From DALYJJ01 sp031969915 (lineage in GTDB: Bacteria > Acidobacteriota > Terriglobia > Bryobacterales > Bryobacteraceae), in NCBI GenBank assembly GCA_031969915.1, contig DALYJJ010000011.1, positions 1-64,000 of the forward strand: a stretch of DNA of 64,000 nucleotides. Direction: 5' to 3'. The notes below the pieces were generated by a model, which worked only from the letters and a program-made list of their open reading frames with translations, did not search any database and was not told the DNA's origin. Each line of letters begins with the position of its first letter. Within the stretch, counting starts at the first letter, position 1. Both the position numbers and the translations under genes were made by a program. This document shows, in pieces, positions 1 to 7,164 of this stretch.

Positions 1-2
1 CC

Positions 3-2183
3 CCCATCGCGCAGGCGGGCGAGCGCCTCGCCCGCGCGCACAGCGTCACCGCGGGCACGACGGAGGCGCTGCAGGCAATCCTGACCGCCTTCGGAGTCGA
101 CACCAGCTCCGCCGCCGCCCTGGACGGTGCGGTCGAGGCCAGACTCCGGGAGGAGTGGACGCGTCCGCTCCCGAGAACCCTGGTGCTCGGCGAAGAGCAG
201 GACGCCGCCGTGTGCCTGCGGCTTCCCGAGGCGGAGTCGGAGGACGCGATTCCGTGGGTCATCGAATGGGAGGATGGTGCGCGCTCGGAGGGCGTGGCGC
301 CGCTGGCCGGCCTCGCCGCGGGGGACGGCCGGCAACTGGACGGCGTCAGGTATGTCGAGAAAACGGCTCCCCTATCGGCGCCGCTCCGCCTGGGCTATCA
401 CGCTCTGCTGGTCCGAACCCGCTCGGGCGAGTTTCGCACCAGGCTGATTGTGGGCCCAGCGCGCGCGTGGCGGCCGGAATCGCTGGCCAGCGGCGGGCGC
501 ACCGCGGGAATCGTCGTCAGCCTGTACGGCCTGCGCTCAGACCGCAACTGGGGCTGCGGCGACACCACCGACTTGCACGGCTTCACGGATTGGTCCGCGG
601 ATCAGGTAGGCGCCGGCTTCGTGGGCCTCAATCCGCTGCACGCGATTCATAACCGCACACCCTACAACACCAGCCCGTATCTCCCGAACTGCACGTTCTA
701 CCGCAACTTCCTCTACCTGGACGTGGAGCGCGTCCCCGAATTCGCGCTCTCGCAGCGCGCCCGGCGGCTGCTCGAGGAGGAATGCACCCGGCGGGCCATC
801 GCGCGGCTGCGTGAGAGCGGACTGATTGAGTATGAGCGGGTAGCCCGTCTGAAGTTGCGGTTCCTCAAGCTGGTGTTCCGCGAGTTTCTCGCCGACCTGC
901 GGCGGGGCGGGGAGCGCGGCGCGGCGTTCCGCCAGTGGGCCGCGCGGGAGGGGGAACTGCTCACGCGGTTTGCGACCTACTGCGCGCTGGACGAAGTCCT
1001 GCACAAACGGGACCGCAACTGCTGGCTGTGGACCCACTGGCCAGCCGAGTATCAGGAGCCAGAATCGCCCGCGGTGCGCGAATTTCAGGCCAAACACTGG
1101 CGGCTGATTCTGTTTTATCAGTATGTGCAGTGGGAGTTGGATCGCCAGCTTGCCGAAGAGCACGCGCACGCGCGGCGGCGCGGCATGCCGATCGGCCTGT
1201 ATCACGACCTGGCGCTCGCCACGGACCGCTTCGGCTCCGACCTCTGGGCGCATCGCCGCTTTTTCGTGCATGGGGCGCGAGTGGGAGCGCCGCCGGACGA
1301 CTTCTCGCCCAACGGGCAAGACTGGTCGTTCCCGCCGCCCAACCATCACGCCCACCGCGAGGACGGCTACCGGCACTTCGCCGAGTCCATTCGCAAGGCG
1401 GCGCGGCATGGGGGTGCGTTGCGCATCGACCATGTGATGCGCTTCTTCCGGCTGTTCTGGATCCCGGAGGGGATGAAGGCCGCCGAAGGCACCTACGTTC
1501 GCGAGCCTGCCGAAGAGTACCTGCGTGTGCTCGCTTTGGAGAGCGTGCGCCAACAGTTCATGGTGGTGGGCGAAGACCTGGGCACCGTGGAGCCGGAGTT
1601 TCGCCGCACGCTCGAACGCTTCGGCATGCTCAGTTACCGTTTGCTGTATTTCGAGAAGCACGGCGATGGGCGGTTCCGGCGGCCCGAAGAGTATCCGCGG
1701 CAGGCCCTGGTATCGCCCACCACGCACGATCTGCCGACGATCGCCGGCTTCTGGGAGGGCCGCGACATCGAAGCCCGGCGCAGCGTGGGTGTGCTGGACG
1801 ATGCGGGCTACCGCCACTCGTGGGAGGATCGCAATCGCGAGAAGCAGCGCCTTCTCGAGACGCTGCATGCGCTCGGCCTGCTGCCGGCATGGTATCCCCA
1901 TTCGGCGGCGCAACTGCCGTCGCTCACCGGTGAACTGCATTACGCATTCATCGGCTTCCTGGCGCAGACGCCGTCTCTGCTGCTGGCCATCAACCAGGAA
2001 GACCTCACCAAGGAGATCGAGCAACAGAACTTGCCGGGCACCACCGCCGAGTATCCGAACTGGCGGCGCAAGATGCGCTACACCATCGAGGAATTGCGCA
2101 CAGCCAAGACGCCGAGGGACTTCACGGCCATGCTGGTCCACTGGTTGGAGCGCACGGGGAGGCGTACAATAGCGAACCGATGA
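3..2183 (+). CDS. malQ: 4-alpha-glucanotransferase (amylomaltase), 5' end outside window
   Basis: GH77 enzyme that transfers alpha-1,4-glucan segments between maltodextrins in the cytosol. The frame is open to the left edge, so the true start lies outside; a GTG at 183 is only an internal codon, because the residues before it (HSVTAGTTEALQAIL...FGVD) match the usual MalQ N-terminal domain. The three GH77 catalytic acids are visible: nucleophile Asp in RIDHVMRFF (codon 1428-1430), acid/base Glu in VVGEDLGTV (1572-1574) and transition-state Asp in TTHDLPTIAGFW (1728-1730). About 726 residues are visible, normal for the long bacterial form. The stop overlaps the next start as ATGA. With the debranching enzyme and GH63-like glucosidase a few kb away it suggests glycogen or maltodextrin turnover. 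Confidence 0.95.
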   Translation, partial: PIAQAGERLARAHSVTAGTTEALQAILTAFGVDTSSAAALDGAVEARLREEWTRPLPRTLVLGEEQDAAVCLRLPEAESEDAIPWVIEWEDGARSEGVAPLAGLAAGDGRQLDGVRYVEKTAPLSAPLRLGYHALLVRTRSGEFRTRLIVGPARAWRPESLASGGRTAGIVVSLYGLRSDRNWGCGDTTDLHGFTDWSADQVGAGFVGLNPLHAIHNRTPYNTSPYLPNCTFYRNFLYLDVERVPEFALSQRARRLLEEECTRRAIARLRESGLIEYERVARLKLRFLKLVFREFLADLRRGGERGAAFRQWAAREGELLTRFATYCALDEVLHKRDRNCWLWTHWPAEYQEPESPAVREFQAKHWRLILFYQYVQWELDRQLAEEHAHARRRGMPIGLYHDLALATDRFGSDLWAHRRFFVHGARVGAPPDDFSPNGQDWSFPPPNHHAHREDGYRHFAESIRKAARHGGALRIDHVMRFFRLFWIPEGMKAAEGTYVREPAEEYLRVLALESVRQQFMVVGEDLGTVEPEFRRTLERFGMLSYRLLYFEKHGDGRFRRPEEYPRQALVSPTTHDLPTIAGFWEGRDIEARRSVGVLDDAGYRHSWEDRNREKQRLLETLHALGLLPAWYPHSAAQLPSLTGELHYAFIGFLAQTPSLLLAINQEDLTKEIEQQNLPGTTAEYPNWRRKMRYTIEELRTAKTPRDFTAMLVHWLERTGRRTIANR
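2165..2170 (+). promoter_or_regulatory. TACAAT -10-like element, short leader
   Basis: TACAAT sits 9 nt before the ATG at 2180, inside the end of malQ. Transcription from it would start almost at the start codon, so the downstream gene may have its own short-leader transcript in addition to coupling with malQ. No convincing -35 is seen. Confidence 0.35.
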
Positions 2184-3136
2184 CCAACCGCCGAACGTTT
2201 CTCACGACTCTGGCCGCCGGCGCCGCCGCGCGCGGCGCTTCGCTCACCAGCCGGGAGCGCATCGACCGGGTATTGAAGGGCGGCACGCCGGACCGCGTGC
2301 CCTTCACCTTGTGGCATCACTTCGGCCTGGAGAAAGAGGGGCCGGAACGCCACGCGCAGGCGACCATCGCCTTTCACCGCAACTACTCAACGGACCTGGT
2401 GAAGGTGATGAGCGACTTTCCGTATCCCGCGCCCGCCGGCCCATGGCATCAGGCGCGCGTGGTGGCAAGTCCTTTCCCGCAGCAACTCAAGGCGCTGGAA
2501 CTGGTGCGCGCCGCGGTGGCGAAGAACGCCCACTTCGTGGAGACGATCTTCAACCCCTGGAACGTCGCCGAGAAGCTCTCGTCGCCGAAGGAGGTCCTGG
2601 CGTTGATGCGCGAGCAACCGCAGGCGCTGCTCAATGCGCTCGAGGCGATCGCGCGGTCGGAGGCGAATCACGCCAGGCTGGCCGTGGAGCGGGGCGCGTC
2701 GGGCGTGTTCCTGGCCATCGCCAACGCACAGGACGGCATCCTGACGCGGGAGGAGTACAAGAAGTTCAGCGAACCCTTTGACCGCATGGTGCTGGACGCG
2801 GTTCGGTCCGCGCCGCTCAACATCCTGCATCTGCACGGCGACAAGGTCTATCTGGAGCACTTCTTTCAGGGCTGGCCCGCCGCGGCGGCGATCAATTACG
2901 GGGCCGCAGGCACGGGTTACTCGCTCGAAAAAGCGCGGCGCGGTTATGGCGGCGTGCTGTTGGGCGGCGCCGACGAACGCATCTACCGCAACCGGAGCGT
3001 CGAACAGTTGCGAGCCGACTTGAAAGCCGCGATCGGCGTGGTGGGTCCGAAGCTGATCTTCACGCCGGGCTGTTCGGTGCCTGACGATTCGCAGCCCGCG
3101 GAGTTGGCGCGGATGGCGAAAGCGGTGATCGCGTAG
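2180..3136 (+). CDS. Uroporphyrinogen decarboxylase-family protein with Tat-like signal
   Basis: 318 residues with a UroD/MtaA-type TIM-barrel pattern (SRERIDRVLKGGTPDRVPF near residues 24-42, a conserved opening of this family). The N-terminus reads TNRRTFLTTLAAGAAARG, which fits a twin-arginine signal (RRxFL plus a short hydrophobic stretch), so it is probably exported and is not the heme enzyme HemE. The family includes cobalamin- and methyl-transfer proteins; the substrate here cannot be told. Start is the ATG in the ATGA overlap with malQ. The last 77 bp overlap tail-to-tail with the esterase on the other strand. Confidence 0.8.
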   Translation: MTNRRTFLTTLAAGAAARGASLTSRERIDRVLKGGTPDRVPFTLWHHFGLEKEGPERHAQATIAFHRNYSTDLVKVMSDFPYPAPAGPWHQARVVASPFPQQLKALELVRAAVAKNAHFVETIFNPWNVAEKLSSPKEVLALMREQPQALLNALEAIARSEANHARLAVERGASGVFLAIANAQDGILTREEYKKFSEPFDRMVLDAVRSAPLNILHLHGDKVYLEHFFQGWPAAAAINYGAAGTGYSLEKARRGYGGVLLGGADERIYRNRSVEQLRADLKAAIGVVGPKLIFTPGCSVPDDSQPAELARMAKAVIA

Positions 3137-4208
3137 CCCACCGCCGCCGCGCGAACAGGACCAGGCCCAAGCCGCTTGCGAGCATCACGAGGGTGGCGGG
3201 CTCGGGGTTCTGCGCGGCGATGTCTTGCGGATCGGCCAGCGTGCTCAACCTAAGTGAGCTGCCCAGGAACTGATCCGCGATGGCGTTGCCGAACAGCGTG
3301 TGCAGGCGCGTGGTGGGATGGATGTCGTCGAAGAAGAGCGTGTCGCTGCACGAGGGCACGCCGGGACCCGGCGCGATGCACGGCTGGTACGAGGTGAAGC
3401 CGTACTTCGCTCCCCCCTGCACGGTGTCGATCACCACATCGTTGTAAAGAGAAAACAGATCGAAGCGCAACAGGTTGATGTTCGGGAAGTCGTCGATAAA
3501 ACCCGCGTACACGTCCAGGTACGCGTTGAAGAACGTGGACGCATAGTTGCCGCTCTCGATCCGGCCTCCGTTGATCGACTCCGGGATCAGGCCGATGTTC
3601 GGGCCGTTGATCATCGCGAAGTTGCGCGCGCCGGCTTGGTAGAGAACGGCGAAGGACTGCGCGAGGTTTGCCGCGGCCGTTCCCGCTCCCGCGCCCATGG
3701 CGGCGAGGTCGGTGAGTTGCGCCAGGTCGCGGAGATCGTTGCCGCCGCCGAGCAGGAAGTACAGGGCGTTCGGGTCGGCGGTGCCGCCCGCGCGGCTAAG
3801 GTAGAAGTTCACCTGAGCCTGGACACCGGTGGGGACGAGCGAATCGAAGGCGCCGAGCGCGCCGCCGGTACCCGTGCGGGCGCCGCCAATTGCGTAGTTG
3901 CGGCCTGGGCCTGTCTGGCTGCCAAGAATGCCGAGCGACATGCCGGCGGATTGCGCGTCGGAGGCCAGTCCGAATCGGGCGGCTGTGGTCTCGGCCCACA
4001 CCGGACCGTTCGAGAACCGGCCGCCCGAATAGGGCGGCGATTGCGGCGTCACCGGGACCAGACCCAGAGTGAGTGTGTTGAGCAGCGTCGTGGCCCGGTA
4101 GATGTTGCCCGTGTCGGACAGGCTGTCGCCGAAGAAGTAGAGGTTCGTGAATGGCGCCGCTGAGGCTGCCTGAAGGAGCACAAAGATCCCAGCAAATAGG
4201 CGCTTCAT
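3060..4208 (-). CDS. SGNH/GDSL esterase-lipase with PEP-CTERM sorting signal
   Basis: 382 residues. Signal peptide MKRLFAGIFVLLQAASA, then GDSL block I FFGDSLSDTGN (catalytic Ser), the block III Gly/Asn motif LLGGGNDLRDL and block V DDIHPTTRLH with the catalytic Asp-His. The C-terminus has a PEP-CTERM signal: NPEPATLVMLASG, a hydrophobic helix and the basic FARRRW. This marks it for exosortase-dependent handling at the cell surface. Unusually, about 25 residues (Ser/Pro/Ala/Arg-rich) follow the basic cluster and are encoded over the 3' end of the UroD-like gene. Substrate is probably a short-chain or lipid ester, not known. Confidence 0.85.
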   Translation of the reverse strand: MKRLFAGIFVLLQAASAAPFTNLYFFGDSLSDTGNIYRATTLLNTLTLGLVPVTPQSPPYSGGRFSNGPVWAETTAARFGLASDAQSAGMSLGILGSQTGPGRNYAIGGARTGTGGALGAFDSLVPTGVQAQVNFYLSRAGGTADPNALYFLLGGGNDLRDLAQLTDLAAMGAGAGTAAANLAQSFAVLYQAGARNFAMINGPNIGLIPESINGGRIESGNYASTFFNAYLDVYAGFIDDFPNINLLRFDLFSLYNDVVIDTVQGGAKYGFTSYQPCIAPGPGVPSCSDTLFFDDIHPTTRLHTLFGNAIADQFLGSSLRLSTLADPQDIAAQNPEPATLVMLASGLGLVLFARRRWATRSPLSPSAPTPRAANRQAPNSPA

Positions 4209-4239
4209 AGCTCCTGAGTGTACACCTCCCGCAGCGCGC

Positions 4240-4245
4240 TAGAAT
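4240..4245 (+). promoter_or_regulatory. TAGAAT -10-like element
   Basis: TAGAAT lies 16 nt before the ATG at 4262. Because it overlaps the upstream in-frame ATG at 4244, it argues that translation starts at 4262 from a short leader. Confidence 0.4.
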
Positions 4246-4261
4246 GGTGCCACGGGTCTGC

Positions 4262-4747
4262 ATGAGTGTACTACCGGCGGAAGTATTGAGCGCTCTATCT
4301 GGGACCACCGGGATCACCAGGAAAGCCATCCACGCGCCTTCTGCATTGAACGAGGCGTTCGACTACGGCAGCGCGTTCTCGCGGGGGCTTCGGTTGGATT
4401 TCGGCAATGTCGCCGTGCTGTTGATTTCCGGCACGGCGAGCATCGACGACCAGGGACGGACGGTACACGCCGGTGACTTCCGCGCCCAGTTGCGCCGCAC
4501 CTACGACAACATCACGGCGCTGCTGGGGGCCGAAGGGGCTACCTGGAAAGACGTGGTCCGCACCACCTGTTACCTGCGCGACATCGATCGCGACTACCAG
4601 GCCTTCAACGACGGCCGTACGGAGTTCTTCCGCGAGCAGGGCTTGGATCCGTTCCCCGCTTCCACCGGTATCCAGGCGATTTTGTGCCGGCCCGATCTAC
4701 TCGTCGAGATCGAGGCCATTGCTGTGTTCATGCAGCCGGACGTCTGA
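4262..4747 (+). CDS. RidA/YjgF/UK114 family protein
   Basis: 161 residues from the ATG at 4262 (an in-frame ATG at 4244 would add six residues but overlaps a -10-like box). The chorismate-mutase-like RidA fold is indicated by LLISGTASIDDQGRTVHAGDF, YDNITALLGAEGATWKDVV and TCYLRDI, with the C-terminal LVEIEAIAV strand. Canonical RidA removes reactive enamine/imine intermediates; the Arg that in active RidA binds the carboxylate is not obvious in the usual GGP..R context, so it may belong to another Rid subgroup. It has about 30 residues of N-terminal extension compared with short RidA proteins. Its 3' end overlaps the convergent lactonase gene by 51 bp. Confidence 0.8.
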   Translation: MSVLPAEVLSALSGTTGITRKAIHAPSALNEAFDYGSAFSRGLRLDFGNVAVLLISGTASIDDQGRTVHAGDFRAQLRRTYDNITALLGAEGATWKDVVRTTCYLRDIDRDYQAFNDGRTEFFREQGLDPFPASTGIQAILCRPDLLVEIEAIAVFMQPDV

Positions 4748-6292
4748 GGCCGGCGGGCGCACGCCTTCGATCTTGAGCGGCATGCGATACAAGCGGTCCC
4801 GCGCGCACAGGTAGAGTGTCTTGCCGTCGTCCCCCCAAGCCATGTTGTGCGCGTGGCGCGGCAACTGGATGGTCCCGAGGTGCTTGCCGTCGGCGGAGAG
4901 AATCCAGAGTCCGCCGGGACCCGAAACGTAGAGGTTGCCCGCGCGGTCCACTTTGATGCCGTCAATGGCGTCCTCGCCCTTCGCCGCGGTCATGTCGAAG
5001 AAGAGGCGGCCTTCGCCGATGGTCGCGTCGGAGTTCAACGGGTAACGGTAGACTACTTTCCGGTGGTCGTCCCAATTGCCGATGTAGAGGAACTTTTCGT
5101 CAGGTGACAGCGCGATTCCGTTGGGCCCTGTGAAGTCCGCGGTGAGCAGCGACAGTGTGCCCTTGTGCAGCGAATACACACCCGTGTAGGGCAGTTCTTT
5201 GCGAGGGTCCTCTGCGAACTTGGGCAGGCCGAACGCCGGGTCCGTGAAGAAGAGAGCGCCGTCGGAGCGGTAAACAAGGTCGTTGGGGCTGTTGAGGCGT
5301 TTGCCTTCGAAGCGGTCCGCGAGGGTAGTGAGCGAGCCGTCCGCCTCCAGGCGCGACACACGGCGGTTCCCGTGCTCGTTGATCGTCAAGCGGCCCTGCG
5401 CATCGAGCGTCAGTCCATTCGAACCCGGTTGCCGGTACTCGGCGATATCCGAGCCCTCGTAGCCGCTGGGCCGCCGGAACACGGAGAGGCCGCCGCGGTC
5501 GGAATACTGGTAGATGGTGTTCGCGTTGGGGTCGCTGAAGAGGAGACGATCGCCGGCCCACACCGGGCCTTCGGTGAACTGGAACCCCTCGGCGAGCTTG
5601 AACGCCTTGGCGTTGAGCGGAACGATGGAGTCGATCGCCGGGTCGCGGCGGTCGACGTCGACGTTCACCTCCTGCGGAGTAACGGCGACGGGTCCACCGC
5701 TGCCGGGCTCGAAGAGGACGCGGGCGGAGCGCATCCAAACGTAGTTCGTGGGCGCGTTTGAGATGGGACCGTTACCGCCAAAGATCGCCACCGTGATCCG
5801 TTGGCCGGGTTTCACATCGCGGCCCACCAGCAGACGGTTGCCCGTATTCCAGCCGGTGATCATCGCGCCCGGCGCGCGCGCCAGTTCGCCGTCCACCCAG
5901 ATCTCGGCGTAGTCGTCGATCGAGGTTTCGAAGACGATGTTCTTTCCGGCGGCGAATTCGGGCACCGTGAAGCGCAGGCGGTACCAGACGAAGCTCACGC
6001 GCCCGCCGCCGCGCCGCTGCGAAAGCGCGTCCGGAGCCACTTTCTCCCACCCCGAGTCATCGAAGTCGGCCGCGCCTGCGTGGGGCGCGATGTCGAAGGT
6101 CTGCGACGGCGCCGCGCCCGGTTGCCCGTCGGCGCCTGCCAACCGGTATGCGGTTTCGATCAACTTCGCTTCGCGCACGCGCCATTCGGCCTGCAACGTG
6201 CGCGCGCCCTCTTCGGTGGTGAGGTCGATTCCGCCGGCCGGATCGGCGGCCTGCGCCAGAGCGGCAAGAAAGAGGGGCAACAGCTTCTTCAT
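4697..6292 (-). CDS. SMP-30/gluconolactonase-like secreted protein with N-terminal jelly-roll domain
   Basis: 531 residues from the ATG at 6292, which gives a signal peptide (MKKLLPLFLAALAQA) and a 4-bp ATGA overlap with the upstream gene; a further upstream start would lose both. Residues about 60-190 look like a galactose-binding/jelly-roll domain (FDDSGWEKV, SFVWYRLRFTVP, ETSIDDYAEIWVDG). Residues about 210-531 form a six-bladed SMP-30/LRE propeller: FTEGPVWAGDRLLFSD, GSNGLTLDAQGRLTINEHG, LNSPNDLVYRSDGALFFTDP, GPNGIALSPDEKFLYI, DGIKVDRAGNLYV. The Glu, Asn and Asp metal ligands of the family are all in these motifs. Likely a periplasmic sugar lactonase. It is co-transcribed with the GlcG-cupin gene. 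Confidence 0.85.
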   Translation of the reverse strand: MKKLLPLFLAALAQAADPAGGIDLTTEEGARTLQAEWRVREAKLIETAYRLAGADGQPGAAPSQTFDIAPHAGAADFDDSGWEKVAPDALSQRRGGGRVSFVWYRLRFTVPEFAAGKNIVFETSIDDYAEIWVDGELARAPGAMITGWNTGNRLLVGRDVKPGQRITVAIFGGNGPISNAPTNYVWMRSARVLFEPGSGGPVAVTPQEVNVDVDRRDPAIDSIVPLNAKAFKLAEGFQFTEGPVWAGDRLLFSDPNANTIYQYSDRGGLSVFRRPSGYEGSDIAEYRQPGSNGLTLDAQGRLTINEHGNRRVSRLEADGSLTTLADRFEGKRLNSPNDLVYRSDGALFFTDPAFGLPKFAEDPRKELPYTGVYSLHKGTLSLLTADFTGPNGIALSPDEKFLYIGNWDDHRKVVYRYPLNSDATIGEGRLFFDMTAAKGEDAIDGIKVDRAGNLYVSGPGGLWILSADGKHLGTIQLPRHAHNMAWGDDGKTLYLCARDRLYRMPLKIEGVRPPASDVRLHEHSNGLDLDE

Positions 6293-7126
6293 GGCCGCAC
6301 CTTCACGACGTAGTAGTTGAACGGATTGCTGACTTCCTGGAACCAATGGGGCGTGCCCGCGGGAATGATCATGACGTCGCCCTTGACCAGCGTGCGTGAT
6401 TCTCCGCCTTCCACGTCTGTGCCGCGCACTTCGCCGGGGGCGATCATCTTGCCATCCCGAAGCTTTCCGCCGGTGACGATCGTCGCCGTTCCTTCCAGCA
6501 CATACACGATGTCGGCGTCTTCGTCGTGCACTTCCACCAGGCCCGCCTTGTCGCGGTGGCTCGCATGCACCATGAAGTTGGCGCCCGCGCCATCGAACAG
6601 CACTTCGCCTTTCAGGAACGCGCTGGAGACGCGTCCACTGGGGAAGTAACTCACCGCCGGCGGCGGAGCGCTGAACGCGGCGGCCGCGGCGGTGGCGATC
6701 TCGGTATCCTGCTGTGCGCTGTTCGCGCCGCTGACGCCGACCGCGCCGATCACCTCGCCCTCGGCGAGAATCGGCACGCCGCCCTGAAGCGGAGTGAATC
6801 CGTCAATAGTGACCATCGCGGTCCGGCCCTTGTTGACGACATCCTCGAAGAACGCGGTGGGCTTCTTGAACAGCGCGGCGGTTCGCGCCTTGCCGATGGA
6901 AACGGTGGACGCATAGGGAAAAGTGCCGTCGAGGCGCTCGAGAGCGAGCACGTGCCCGCCCGCGTCGACCACGGCGACCGCGCCGCCGGCCTTGTTCTTC
7001 CGGGCCTCCGCCACGGCGGCGGCTGCGCGCGCCTTCCAGCGTGAGCGCGGGTCTGTTAACGGCCGGGGCCGCGGTGAGCGGCAGCACGGAAGACACGACG
7101 AGCAATGAGGCTGTGAGCCTGTTCAT
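6289..7126 (-). CDS. GlcG/HbpS-like (DUF336) and cupin fusion, frameshifted
   Basis: Two frames together make one protein. The first gives a good start at 7126 (AGGAG 7 nt upstream) and a signal peptide MNRLTASLLVVSSVLPLTAA followed by LTLEGAR; the second continues AAAAVAEARKNKAGGAVAVVDAGGH, the standard HbpS/GlcG opening, and runs to 6289. The switch falls in a GC run at 7025-7033 and is restored by adding 2 nt. Domains: HbpS-like about residues 25-150 (GGHVLALERLDG, GGVPILAEGEVIGAVGVSGA), then a cupin in the last 110 residues (EVHDEDADIVYVLEGTATIV, DVMIIPAGTPHWFQEV). HbpS relatives bind heme or small aromatic/acid ligands; the fusion's role is unknown. Either a real lesion or a sequence error. 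Confidence 0.75.
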
Positions 7127-7164
7127 AATGGATCTCCTGTCGGGTGTTGTTTGTGGCGCCGGAA

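Noticed and set aside
537..2141. 534-codon open frame on the minus strand over malQ
   Set aside because: Antisense shadow; malQ has all catalytic motifs on the plus strand.
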